A stretch of 64,000 nucleotides of DNA from Neobacillus cucumis (GTDB lineage Bacteria > Bacillota > Bacilli > Bacillales > Cytobacillaceae), in NCBI RefSeq assembly GCF_016908975.1, contig NZ_JAFBEX010000009.1, positions 186,001 through 250,000 on the forward strand, read 5' to 3'. This document shows positions 54,117-62,846 of the stretch, piece by piece. Position numbers and translations under genes: made by a program. How positions within the stretch are numbered: position 1 is the first letter of the stretch; each line of letters starts with the position of its first letter. Below the pieces are notes generated by a model. It was given only the letters and a program-made list of their open reading frames with translations. It ran no database searches and had not been told where the DNA came from.

Positions 54117-54166
54117 ACGCAAGCGGCAAAAAAGAAAAGAATCTTTTCTTTTTTGCCGCTTGTGTT
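54117..54166 (+). terminator. Long terminator hairpin after DUF3231 paralogue 3
   Basis: ACGCAAGCGGCAAAAAAGAA (54117 on) pairs with the complementary TTCTTTTTTGCCGCTTGTGT region to about 54165; stem above 20 bp. Confidence 0.88.
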
Positions 54167-54261
54167 TTCTGCTTATATAACAGTTAATCTATTCCCTGAC
54201 ATTGAAGTTACTCAAAAGTTATTAGAATATGGCACCCTTTGTAGTAACCCCTATTAGATAA

Positions 54262-55194
54262 TTAATCCATAATCGATAATTTCAATGAATCCAGATTTTT
54301 TTTCATAACACCCATATAGTCTAATCCTTGTTGTTGCTCTTCTTTCGTTAATCCTTCTAATGGACTTAATACTTCCGTTTTTGCACCTATTTCTTTAGCT
54401 AACGTTTCCGCCACTTTTGAAGAAGTCATCGCCTCAAAATAAACAACCTTTATATTTTTCTTCTTTGTTAATTCCGTTAATTCCGCTAATTTTCCTAATG
54501 TTGGTTCAACGTCGGGGGATAATCCGGCGATAGGGATTTGAGTCAGTCCATATTGTTTTGCCAAGTATCCAAATGCTGCATGTTGTGTAACAAATTCTTT
54601 CTTTTTGGCTTTATCAATAGTCTCTTTATATAAGCGATCCAAATCAGCTAGCTCAGAATTTAAAGCCTCAGCATTTTTTTGAAACTGGTCCTTATTTTTG
54701 GGAGCCACCTGTTCTAAAGCCTTAGCAATTGTGTTAACTTCTTGCTGAGCTAGAACCGGAGATAGCCAGACATGTGGATCTTTAGAAGCAGTGTTCTTCT
54801 CCTCATCCGCCGATTCCAGTGCATCCATCAATTTAATACCACTAGAAGCTTCGACAACCTTCAGCTTGGAAGTATCAATACTCTTTAATACCTTTTCAGC
54901 CCACAGTTCAAAGTATTGACTATTGTAAATAAAAACATCTGCATCTTGAATTTTTGCCATATCCTTTGCTGTAGGCTCCCAATCATGTGGTTCTACGCCA
55001 TTTGGTATTAATAGTTCCACGTTTGCTGAGTCGCCTGCCACCTTTTTGGCAAAGTAGTACATAGGATAAAAAGTAGTGACAATGTTCAGTTTTTTAGATC
55101 CTTCACTTGTTTTTTCACTGTTTGTTGAAGCTGCGTTAGAGCAACCACTTACCATTAATAGAAAAATTATTAATGGGATTAAGAGCCTTTTCAT
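54262..55194 (-). CDS. znuA: Zinc ABC transporter substrate-binding lipoprotein
   Basis: 310 residues. Lipoprotein signal ending LLMVSGC. Cluster A-I metal-binding plan: His in NGVEPHDWEP, His in KDPHVWLSP, His in FVTQHAAFGYLAKQYG, and Glu/Asp in VYFEAMTSS. A short charged loop after the first domain (ESADEEKNTASKD) takes the place of the usual His-rich loop. Start at 55194 has GGAGG 9 nt ahead (the ATG 6 nt earlier is too close). A Zur box at 55286-55308 lies upstream. No ABC permease or ATPase follows; the divergent neighbours are the permease/TIGR03943 pair. Confidence 0.9.
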   Translation of the reverse strand: MKRLLIPLIIFLLMVSGCSNAASTNSEKTSEGSKKLNIVTTFYPMYYFAKKVAGDSANVELLIPNGVEPHDWEPTAKDMAKIQDADVFIYNSQYFELWAEKVLKSIDTSKLKVVEASSGIKLMDALESADEEKNTASKDPHVWLSPVLAQQEVNTIAKALEQVAPKNKDQFQKNAEALNSELADLDRLYKETIDKAKKKEFVTQHAAFGYLAKQYGLTQIPIAGLSPDVEPTLGKLAELTELTKKKNIKVVYFEAMTSSKVAETLAKEIGAKTEVLSPLEGLTKEEQQQGLDYMGVMKKNLDSLKLSIMD

Positions 55195-55226
55195 GTTCAT
55201 TTACCTCCAAGGTATCTTTAATTAGG

Positions 55227-55240
55227 AATTATTACGATTT
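55227..55240. promoter_or_regulatory. Secondary Zur half-site
   Basis: AATTATTACGATTT matches the right half of the Zur box; its left half is weak. It sits between the full box and the znuA start. Confidence 0.4.
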
Positions 55241-55285
55241 AAAGCAAATAATTATTTAGTATGATTTAAGATTAATAGCGATTTG

Positions 55286-55308
55286 TAAATCGTAACTATT
55301 ACGAATTA
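55286..55308. promoter_or_regulatory. Zur box
   Basis: TAAATCGTAACTATTACGAA continuing TTA matches the 9-1-9 Zur consensus (AAATCGTAATNATTACGATTT), with two or three deviations. Located about 92 bp upstream of znuA and 118 bp upstream of the divergent permease gene, so zinc-bound Zur probably represses both units. Confidence 0.87.
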
Positions 55309-55425
55309 AATCTTATACCGTTTATTTATTTATGTCAATCAACAAATTTTAATGAAATGTATTGTATTAACAGGAAGTGCATATTCATATGATAGGATTG
55401 ATAGACTTGAGGGGGTAGATTTAAA

Positions 55426-56424
55426 ATGACCTTTATAAATAAGATGTTTAAAGATAGTCTTGTTTTTCTATTATTTTGTTTATTCCTTTTTCTATTTCTC
55501 TTTGCGGAGGAATTAAAAAACATCTCTTTTTTTACTAGAATCCCAAGTACGTTTTTTAATGTAAATACCATTTTTCTTAGTATTATTTTAGAGGCTATTC
55601 CATTTATTTTACTCGGTGTATTTGTATCAGCTATTATCCAATCATTTGTTTCCGAAAATGTAATCCGAAGGGTTCTGCCCCGAAATGCCTATTTAGCCCT
55701 TATACCTGCTGCTTTACTAGGAATAATCTTTCCTATATGTGAGTGTGCCATCGTTCCAGTTGTTCGCAGGTTAATAAAAAAAGGCATGCCTTCACATGTA
55801 GGTGTCGTATTTATGCTTAGTGCTCCAATCTTAAATCCTGTCGTTTATGCGTCTACTTATTTTGCATTTAAAAGCACTCCTTATGTAGCCAATGCAAGGA
55901 TGTTTGTAGGATTTGTCAGCTCCATTATTATTGGAATAATCATTTACAGACGTTTTAAAGGAGAAAATATTCTTAAAGTGCAGAAGGAAGAAGAGCATCA
56001 TCACCACCACCATAGAGGAAATAAACTATTAGAAACACTCTATCATGCAAGCGATGAATTATTTGATACAGGGAAGTATTTATTTATAGGTGCTTTTCTT
56101 GCTAGTTTATTTCAAACCTTCTTAGATCGAAATGTTCTCTTATCAATAGGGACCAGCACAACCTTTGCACCAATCGCTATGATGGGACTAGGATACGTCC
56201 TTTCGGTATGCTCTTCGGCAGATGCCTTTGTGGCCTCATCATTTGGTTCCACTTTTACAGAAAGTTCCATTCTAGCCTTTCTAGTATTCGGTCCTATGAT
56301 TGATATAAAAAACACCTTAATGTTATTCGGTTATTTTAAGAAAAAGTTTGTCATATATCTACTATTGGTAACTCCTATTGTCGTTTATTTTTCCGTTTAT
56401 GTTTTCCAGCAATTTTTTTTATAG
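55426..56424 (+). CDS. Permease, DUF318/UPF0718 family (YcgR-like), His-rich loop
   Basis: 332 residues with about eight membrane helices. Family landmarks: FILLGVFVSAIIQSFVSENV, GIIFPICECAIVPVVRRLIK (conserved CECA), MLSAPILNPVVYASTYFA, and later VLSVCSSADAFVASSF. A cytoplasmic loop has six His (EEEHHHHHHRG), suited to metal binding. Divergent from znuA across a Zur box and followed 15 nt later by a TIGR03943 gene, the normal YcgR-YcgQ pairing. Zinc handling is likely; direction of transport is unclear. Confidence 0.87.
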   Translation: MTFINKMFKDSLVFLLFCLFLFLFLFAEELKNISFFTRIPSTFFNVNTIFLSIILEAIPFILLGVFVSAIIQSFVSENVIRRVLPRNAYLALIPAALLGIIFPICECAIVPVVRRLIKKGMPSHVGVVFMLSAPILNPVVYASTYFAFKSTPYVANARMFVGFVSSIIIGIIIYRRFKGENILKVQKEEEHHHHHHRGNKLLETLYHASDELFDTGKYLFIGAFLASLFQTFLDRNVLLSIGTSTTFAPIAMMGLGYVLSVCSSADAFVASSFGSTFTESSILAFLVFGPMIDIKNTLMLFGYFKKKFVIYLLLVTPIVVYFSVYVFQQFFL

Positions 56425-56439
56425 GAGGTGTGTCCAAAG

Positions 56440-57366
56440 ATGAAGACTCATAAAGTCCAAGATTTTTCTTTTCATCATCTTCTCAGGGGAATCATTTTAA
56501 TTGGTTTTATGTTACTTTTATTTAAATTACTTCTAACGAATAATATATCTCTATTAATCGCCCCAAAAATGATTCGGTTTATTTACTTTACTCTTTTTAT
56601 ATGTCTTATTCTTGGAGTTCTTTTGATTATAAGAGGAACTTCAGGGAAGGATCTTTCTTATCATTGTGATTGTGACGGAGATCATGCCTACCCCTCCTCT
56701 ATCTCAAAAAGTCTGTTTCTTTATTTATTGTTTATTATTCCTATAACCACAGGATTTCTTTTCTCGAACAATGTGCTGGGAAGCTCTGTTGCAATGAACA
56801 GAACAATTAAATTGGGAGCTAGCTCTCAACCGCCTAAGCAAAATAGTGCTTTAAATAACAGTTCAAATTTACAATCATCATTTAATACTGATAAAACTAA
56901 TACTTCAACTAACACACAAAGTGTACTTGATAATCAACCAGAGCCTTTAACACAGAAAGAATACGATGCGTTGCAGAATAAAATATTAAAGGCTCATACC
57001 ATTAATATTGACGATAATCAGTATGTAAACATAATGAGCATTATTCAGGATAATCTAAATACGATGATTGGAAAAACGGTAACCACAAAAGGATTTGTGT
57101 ATCGGGAAAAAGAATTTATGCAAAACCAGATTATTGTTGCTCGATTTGGAATCACATGTTGTGTTGCCGATGCCTCCGTATATGGAATGATGGCAAAAGG
57201 AGAGGTAGCTTCATTGCCGAAGGATAAATGGGTTCAAGTAACAGGTAAAATTCAGCAAACTCAATACAATGGGGAGACAATTCCCGTTATAAAAATTAAC
57301 CAGCTTTCAAGAATTACTGCTCCACAGCAGCCCTATGTTTTTGATGTAGGCATAAAAATTGAATAG
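56440..57366 (+). CDS. TIGR03943-family protein (YcgQ-like)
   Basis: 308 residues. Three or four N-terminal membrane helices (to about 110), a Ser/Asn/Gln-rich linker (PPKQNSALNNSSNLQSSF) and a C-terminal beta domain with VTTKGFVYREKEFMQNQIIV, FGITCCVADASVYGMM and VTGKIQQTQYNGETIPVIKI. CDCDGDH in the loop after helix 2 could bind metal. GGAGG precedes the ATG at 56440. Partner of the upstream permease and presumably in the same Zur regulon. Confidence 0.85.
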   Translation: MKTHKVQDFSFHHLLRGIILIGFMLLLFKLLLTNNISLLIAPKMIRFIYFTLFICLILGVLLIIRGTSGKDLSYHCDCDGDHAYPSSISKSLFLYLLFIIPITTGFLFSNNVLGSSVAMNRTIKLGASSQPPKQNSALNNSSNLQSSFNTDKTNTSTNTQSVLDNQPEPLTQKEYDALQNKILKAHTINIDDNQYVNIMSIIQDNLNTMIGKTVTTKGFVYREKEFMQNQIIVARFGITCCVADASVYGMMAKGEVASLPKDKWVQVTGKIQQTQYNGETIPVIKINQLSRITAPQQPYVFDVGIKIE

Positions 57367-57459
57367 ACCTTTGTAATAATAAATTAACTTCCTGGTTAGT
57401 GCCAAATATTTTGTATGAAAATATACTACTGTCGTACAAGTAAATAAATATTAATAAAA

Positions 57460-57493
57460 AAAGCCGATTTACCTGATTGAATAGATCGGCTTT
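57460..57493 (+). terminator. Terminator of the zinc permease operon
   Basis: AAAGCCGAT (57460-57468) pairs with ATCGGCTTT (57485-57493). Confidence 0.88.
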
Positions 57494-57520
57494 CTATACT
57501 TTGTGAAGAACTGTACTTAA

Positions 57521-57560
57521 ACAAAACTGCCATTTAGTGAACAAGAAAAAAGAGCTGCCG
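57521..57560. repeat. Dispersed ACTGCC..AACAAGAAAAAAGC intergenic repeat family
   Basis: Short intergenic repeat of the pattern AACTGCC-a/t-GTT-n-GTtGAA(C/A)AAgAAAAAA-GC(T/C)GCC. The best copies are 47169-47220, 48311-48345, 57521-57560, 57816-57850, 61102-61150 and 62658-62690. Several end in or overlap a terminator hairpin. All lie in the last 17 kb of the window, between genes. Confidence 0.6.
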
Positions 57561-57607
57561 TCACAACTCCACTCCAGGTCAAAGCCCTGTTAGATGTAAG
57601 TAAATTA

Positions 57608-57745
57608 TTAATGATTTCCTGACACAATAACTAAATCGTGCAACAAATTCACCAATTTTCCCATCTTCCAAGCAATTACTACTAAGCTAATTGCTATTAT
57701 CACTAAACTTCCTACCTTAATAACTTCGAATTGGTCTTTATTCAC
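57608..57745 (-). CDS. 45-residue single-helix membrane protein
   Basis: GTG at 57745, 8 nt after GGGGG, opens MNKDQFEVIKVGSLVIIAIS, continuing LVVIAWKMGKLV and ending VIVSGNH before TAA at 57608. One clear membrane helix with a charged N-terminus. No known family recognised. The rest of the gap 57367-58117 holds two repeat copies (57521-57560, 57816-57850) and the doxX copy B terminator GGAAAGC..GCTTTCC at about 57974-57995. Confidence 0.6.
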   Translation of the reverse strand: MNKDQFEVIKVGSLVIIAISLVVIAWKMGKLVNLLHDLVIVSGNH

Positions 57746-57954
57746 ATCATTAACCCCCATATATAATGCTTAGGGATTCATATTCTGCAACGCTCATAAT
57801 AAATCCTTCTTCAAGTCACCTGCCATTTGTTCAAGAACGGTAATAAAAGAGGAATGCCGAAACAGTCCATTTGTTGTAAAACTTAAATAAGTTCAACCCT
57901 TCTTCTGTAATTTATCTATTTTCCCCTCAATTTTAGTCTATATAAAAAAATATA

Positions 57955-58815
57955 AAAATCAGGACATATAAAAAAGGAAAGCCCGAAAGCTTTCCCCATA
58001 ATTTATGAATGTTATGATCTTTAGCTTTAATTTCAAAATACTCACTTCTGTATGGCTCACATTTGTCATACTTCATAATGTAAAGCCATTGGAAACACTG
58101 TGGTTTAATTAACCTATTTAAGCACTGCGTTTAGCATTCACTATGTTATTTTCTTTTGCACCAAATTTACGGATAAATGGAATCACCCAACGGTCTAAAC
58201 CAATGCGTCCTGCATTTAAGCCAGCAGCGATAATAATGACTCCTATTAAGATATCCATTGGGTTACTAGATACGGTTCCGGCAAACATATAGGCAAAGTT
58301 CATTACTAATCCGAAGAACATGGCAGCAGTTGTTAAGCAGCCGAGAATTAATCCTAGACCTACAAGGAATTCACCTAATGGAATGATTGTATTAAAAATG
58401 TGCGCGTTTGGTAATGCCAAGTGTTGCAGGAAGTCAACATACCAGCTGTATAACACATTTCCTTCCGGACCCTTAACTGGATTCGCGATGGCTCCTTTTA
58501 AGAATCCAGAAGCATCGAATCCGCCAGCGAGTTTGTGATAACCAGCTGTCATCCACTCATAACCTAGATAAAGTCGTAAGACTGTTAAAATGCCAGCAGC
58601 AATCTTGTTTTCTCTTAGAAATTTGTTAAACATTTTAAAGACCCCTTTTTTATATTAATTGTATTAATAACTTGTTTACACTGTTATTATAATCCGTTTA
58701 TCTCAATTAGGAATGACTTTGTTAAATAATTCACATACAGTTCAAACCTTTGTGTCAGAACTTTGACGAATGTTCAAATCTATCTTATTGCTGATCCATC
58801 CGTACATAGCTCCTA
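57955..58815. repeat. Duplicated doxX block, copy B
   Basis: Direct repeat of 52005-52870, including terminator, doxX and upstream region to within the 5-prime part of the small ORF. The two copies flank 5 kb with DUF3231 and the zinc locus. Confidence 0.9.
58118..58633 (-). CDS. DoxX-family membrane protein, copy B
   Basis: 171 residues, about 95 per cent identical to copy A by eye. Most changes are in the last 25 residues (WVIPFIRKFGAKENNIVNAK here). Same promoter -10 TATAAT and AAGGGG ribosome site. The operator palindrome near the start site is altered relative to copy A, so the copies may be regulated differently. Redox or quinone-stress role inferred from the family. Confidence 0.88.
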   Translation of the reverse strand: MFNKFLRENKIAAGILTVLRLYLGYEWMTAGYHKLAGGFDASGFLKGAIANPVKGPEGNVLYSWYVDFLQHLALPNAHIFNTIIPLGEFLVGLGLILGCLTTAAMFFGLVMNFAYMFAGTVSSNPMDILIGVIIIAAGLNAGRIGLDRWVIPFIRKFGAKENNIVNAKRSA

Positions 58816-58822
58816 TTAAGTA
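58742..58822 (-). pseudogene. Truncated copy of the 56-residue small ORF
   Basis: Keeps the last 26 codons, ending YGWISNKIDLNIRQSSDTKV like the ORF at 52797-52967, but the N-terminal half is replaced by unrelated DNA. This marks the edge of the doxX duplication. Confidence 0.7.
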
Positions 58823-58862
58823 TACCTCTTCACAATCTTACCTCAATCCCAATTAACTTGTA

Positions 58863-59480
58863 CTATTTACTAAATAAAGTAAACAATAGATAGACTGCTG
58901 CCCCCCACATAACTAGGGCTGATATTTTATTTAAAATCAATAAAAAGTTACCAGATTCATCAAGCTCTCCACTTATTCGACCAATCAGTGAAAGCCCAAA
59001 AAACCAAATCCATGAAACCAAAATACAAGCAAAGGCAAAGATTACTTTATCTTCCCCTTGGTATCTTAATGAACTTGTTCCAATTACACCTACAGTATCC
59101 ATGATGGCATGAGGGTTTAGTAAGGAAACAGATGCTGCAAACAATACTTGTTTCTTTACAGAAAATTTATTCGCACTTACTCCTCTTTCATTACTTGGTT
59201 TACTATTCCATGTGGTCCATCCCATATAGATTAAAAAAATACAACCTGCTCCAACCAAAAATATTTTTATCCAGAATGAACCTAAAATAACAAACGAAAC
59301 ACCCAAAACAGATATCAGAATTAAGAGGGTATCACACAAAGCAGCTGTTATGATAGCTGGTAATGTATTAACAAAACGTGGCTGATATACCCCTTGATTA
59401 AAAACAAAAACATTTTGGACACCAAGAGGAAGAATCAGCCCTAGTGCAAGAATAAATCCATGAAATAATGGTTCTAACAT
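58863..59480 (-). CDS. LysE/ArgO-family amino-acid exporter
   Basis: 205 residues, about six membrane helices. Family landmarks: FILALGLILPLGVQNVFVFN with the PLGVQN motif, ITAALCDTLLI, and LLNPHAIMDTVGVIGTSSL. Exports basic or other amino acids across the plasma membrane. Start at 59480 chosen because MLEPLFHGFILA is the family N-terminus; GGGCG lies ahead. Divergent from a MocR-type regulator (132 bp apart), a common exporter/regulator pairing. Confidence 0.88.
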   Translation of the reverse strand: MLEPLFHGFILALGLILPLGVQNVFVFNQGVYQPRFVNTLPAIITAALCDTLLILISVLGVSFVILGSFWIKIFLVGAGCIFLIYMGWTTWNSKPSNERGVSANKFSVKKQVLFAASVSLLNPHAIMDTVGVIGTSSLRYQGEDKVIFAFACILVSWIWFFGLSLIGRISGELDESGNFLLILNKISALVMWGAAVYLLFTLFSK

Positions 59481-59612
59481 CCTAAGTACGCCCTTTCTTT
59501 TATATAATTCAACGAGTCTTATTTTAATTTGAAATTTTATTTTTGTCTCCGACCAATTGGATGGATTTGAAACCAACCAAGTAATATAATGATTAAAAGG
59601 AGAACGATTTTG

Positions 59613-61064
59613 ATGTTTAAAACCGATTGGAAACCAAATAAGTCATCGCTAGTTCCATTACATAAACAAATCGCCGATTGGATTAAAGAAAAAATATCCA
59701 ATGGAGAGTGGACGATAGGATATAAGCTCCCTCCCCAACGTACAATAGCAAAAGTTTTTGATGTAAATAGAAGTACAGTTGTAACTGCATATGATGAATT
59801 AATAGCTGAAGGACTTATTGAGGGAAAAAGCGGCAGTGGAACCAGAGTGGTAAACAATACATGGAACTTGCTAGCAACTACCCCTCCCCCTGATTGGAAT
59901 TCATATGTAAAGGTAGGAACTCACAAGCCAAACTTGCCAACGATTCAAGAAATAAATCAAGCTGAATTTATTCCTAACATAATTCGTTTGGGAACTGGAG
60001 AATTATCGCCAAATCTTATGCCGAGCACATCGATGAATAAAATTTTTCATCAATTGTCGAATAGTGAAATATCTTATGGCTATGAAGAACCAAAGGGGTT
60101 GCTGTCCTTAAGAGAACAAATTGCCAAGTATTTAAAAACCATTGGGATTTCTACTTCTCCTTCTTCCATTTTAATCGTATCAGGTGCATTACAAGCCCTG
60201 CAGCTTATAAGTGTTGGTTTATTAAATAGGGGTTCTACCGTATTAACAGAAAAGCCATCATATCTTCATTCTTTAAATGTCTTCCAGTCAGCAGGTATGC
60301 GTTTAGTGGGTATCCCATTGGATAAAGAAGGAATTCAAACCAATCTTATTCAACAATATAAAAAACAACAAAAAGCTGCATTACTCTATACCATTCCTTC
60401 ATTTCATAATCCTACTGGTACCTTAATGACTTTGGAAAGACGGAAACAATTGCTGGATACTTGTCAACAAGAACAACTGCCTTTGATTGAAGATGATGTA
60501 TACCGAGAATTATGGTTCGATGAAAGTCCGCCAAAACCCATTAAGGCTTTTGACAAACATGGACTGGTTCTTTATTTGGGAAGTTTATCAAAATCTTTAA
60601 GTCCTGGTCTTCGTATTGGATGGATTGTTGGTCCAGAACCAGTAGTTGAGCACTTAGCAGATATTAAAATGCAAACCGATTATGGTTCTAGTTCTTTATC
60701 ACAGTGGGCAGCAGTAGAATGGTTTTCCAGTGGCCTCTACTATAAACATATAAATGAAGTAAGAGAACAACTGAAAACTCGAAGGGATTTTACTTTAGAT
60801 ATTTTGAACAAGTATTTTTCTGATATTGCCGTTTGGGATAAACCAACTGGAGGATTTTATATTTGGCTGCGTTTATTGCCGTCACTCTCTATGAGAAAAT
60901 TATTTGAAATGGCACTTGCAGAAGGAATATTACTGAATCCAGGCAATGTTTATGATAATCAAGCTGAACAATATCTGCGAATTTCCTATTCATTTGCTTC
61001 TCTTCCCAAAATACATGATGGTATTAAAAGCTTATCAAAGATTGTAAAAACTTTAGCCAAATAA
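59613..61064 (+). CDS. MocR/GabR-type regulator (GntR HTH fused to aminotransferase)
   Basis: 483 residues. N-terminal GntR winged helix (LVPLHKQIADWIKEKISNGE, then YKLPPQRTIAKVFDVNRSTV) and a class I aminotransferase-like domain. The PLP Lys is in LGSLSKSLSPGLRIGW and the Asp/Tyr region in IPSFHNPTGTLMTLE. Senses an amine or amino acid through PLP and probably controls the divergent LysE-type exporter. AAGGAG precedes the start; a TTG one codon earlier is also possible. Confidence 0.9.
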   Translation: MFKTDWKPNKSSLVPLHKQIADWIKEKISNGEWTIGYKLPPQRTIAKVFDVNRSTVVTAYDELIAEGLIEGKSGSGTRVVNNTWNLLATTPPPDWNSYVKVGTHKPNLPTIQEINQAEFIPNIIRLGTGELSPNLMPSTSMNKIFHQLSNSEISYGYEEPKGLLSLREQIAKYLKTIGISTSPSSILIVSGALQALQLISVGLLNRGSTVLTEKPSYLHSLNVFQSAGMRLVGIPLDKEGIQTNLIQQYKKQQKAALLYTIPSFHNPTGTLMTLERRKQLLDTCQQEQLPLIEDDVYRELWFDESPPKPIKAFDKHGLVLYLGSLSKSLSPGLRIGWIVGPEPVVEHLADIKMQTDYGSSSLSQWAAVEWFSSGLYYKHINEVREQLKTRRDFTLDILNKYFSDIAVWDKPTGGFYIWLRLLPSLSMRKLFEMALAEGILLNPGNVYDNQAEQYLRISYSFASLPKIHDGIKSLSKIVKTLAK

Positions 61065-61090
61065 GGGCTTCTTTTGAAGCCCTTATTTCT
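61061..61090 (+). terminator. Terminator of the mocR gene
   Basis: ATAAGGGCTTC (61061-61071) and GAAGCCCTTAT (61076-61086), overlapping the stop codon, then TTTC. Confidence 0.92.
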
Positions 61091-61256
61091 CAACTTTTTG
61101 TTAAACTAACCTGCCAGTTAGTGGAACAAGAAAAAAAGTCGCCACTGCAGCCTCTTATTTAACATTAGCACCCGTTAGCCATCCATGAAGCACAGCTTCA
61201 CCACAAAGGATGGAATTTCAAACCGTTCTTCCATGGTAGTTGAACAAATATATGAA

Positions 61257-61286
61257 AGGTTCTCCTTATTGAAGAACCTCTTTTTA
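61257..61286 (+). terminator. Orphan terminator-like hairpin
   Basis: AGGTTCT (61257-61263) and AGAACCT (61273-61279), followed by CTTTTT. No plus-strand gene precedes it. The rest of 61091-61383 has one intergenic repeat copy and no ORF. Confidence 0.6.
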
Positions 61287-61383
61287 ATAGGATATTACAA
61301 TTAGTAAAGAACTTCTTTATATTCGTAAAATTATAAGGATAATAATCCAGAAATTTTAGAATCACGATGATAAATCAACCTTA

Positions 61384-62151
61384 TTAGCTTCTCATTCTTA
61401 CTGCATAAGGATAAATTGGATCTTTTAATTGAAATTCATAAGTAAGACCATCTACAATTCCAACTACTTTTTCGCTATCGTAAAGTTCAAGCATAAATTC
61501 AGCCATTTCTTTTGCTGTATGGTATTTAGGAAGAAGTCCTTCAAACTTAACATTTTCTTCTAAATCATAGGATACTTTTGCAAATTCAGTTTCAGTTGCT
61601 GCAGGAGCTAATACTTTTGCTTGCATGCTTGCACCTTTTTCTTTTAATTCATGTGCAAGCCCTTCAGTAAAGGCACTTACATAGAATTTAGAAGCACAGT
61701 ATGTGATTGCGTTTCCAATAATGGTATAACCCCCACCTGATGAAACGTTAATTAGTTGTGTTCCTTCAACTGATGAGTAGTCACGCACAAAAAGAGAAGT
61801 TAAAATAGTTAAAGCCTCGATATTTAAATTAAGCATTGTCTCAATTTTAGTTAAATTTTGATCTCCAACTGATGCAAAATTACCAAATCCTGCGTTATTA
61901 ATCCACGTTTCAATTTTATATACCTTTAAATCTTCATATAATATATAAGCATTTTTCGTATTTGATAAATCAACTGTTTTAATAACGACTTCTAATTCTG
62001 CATTTACTTTCACGATCTCTGTTTTTAGTTTTTCAAGCTCCTCAGTTCTACGTGCCACAATGACTAAATTTTTACCACGAGCAGCAAAAGCAAGAGCTGT
62101 TTCATAACCAATACCAGAACTTGCACCTGTAATAACAGTATATTTTTTCAT
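61384..62151 (-). CDS. Short-chain dehydrogenase/reductase
   Basis: 255 residues, classical SDR: cofactor loop TGASSGIGYETALAFAARG, NNAG in WINNAGFGNF, catalytic Ser in LINVSSGGG and YCASKFYVSAF with Tyr/Lys. The C-terminal part (YHTAKEMAEFMLELYDSEK) is typical of DltE-like SDRs. AGGAGG precedes the ATG. Divergent from the decayed merR gene, which probably once regulated it. Substrate unknown. Confidence 0.88.
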   Translation of the reverse strand: MKKYTVITGASSGIGYETALAFAARGKNLVIVARRTEELEKLKTEIVKVNAELEVVIKTVDLSNTKNAYILYEDLKVYKIETWINNAGFGNFASVGDQNLTKIETMLNLNIEALTILTSLFVRDYSSVEGTQLINVSSGGGYTIIGNAITYCASKFYVSAFTEGLAHELKEKGASMQAKVLAPAATETEFAKVSYDLEENVKFEGLLPKYHTAKEMAEFMLELYDSEKVVGIVDGLTYEFQLKDPIYPYAVRMRS

Positions 62152-62289
62152 TTTATTGCCTCCTAATATTTTATTATACTAACAAAAATTGATTGTTAAC
62201 TTTTACGGATTTATTATAGTGGTTAGAGTAAACTCTAAGCCAACCTATTTTTTACTCTTGATTAGCATTGGTTAAAAATGGAGGGTTTT

Positions 62290-62600
62290 ATGTATACAAT
62301 TGGCGAAGTGTCACAACTAGTAGGAGTTAGCACAAATACATTACGTTACTATAAAAAAGAGAATATCATTCTTCCAGATCGAAGCGAAAATGGACAAAGA
62401 AAATATACTGAATCGCATCTTCAATGGCTAAAATTTTGTTTTAAAATTAAAAGAGACGCAAATGCCGATCAAAAAATCAAAGTGTATGCCTTATTGTTCT
62501 AATAGAAGATCATAAAAGTTCCATCGGAAACCAGTTAAAGACACTGAAAGAAACGAATAAAATGTTAGAACTAAATTTTCCATTTGAACCTAATCTCGTG
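62290..62600 (+). pseudogene. MerR-family regulator, frameshifted and internally deleted
   Basis: The MerR HTH is intact: MYTIGEVSQLVGVSTNTLRY, RKYTESHLQWLKFCFKIKRD. After YALLF the frame ends at TAA/TAG (62500-62505). The usual coiled-coil tail continues in another frame from 62499: LIEDHKSSIGNQLKTLKETN, then KMLELNF. About 20 residues of the family length are also missing between them. GGAGGG precedes the ATG. Divergent from the SDR gene. Confidence 0.8.
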
Positions 62601-62846
62601 ACCTGTATTAATATCTCTTTCAAACTCCTCGAATGGATAATCCATATTTCTCCTCCCAAGCTAGTTCAAGAAAAAAAGCTGCCATTTTGTTGTAGCCAGT
62701 TATATAAGGAAAGCACTTTTTAGTTTAAGTGCATAACTTCACAATTTTGGGTTAGTGTTTCACACCAGCAAAAAAACCTACTTAACTCGGTTAAACCGTT
62801 GCTTTTAACTTAGCCTTTTTATACTTAAAGTCTCCGTTTACATTAT

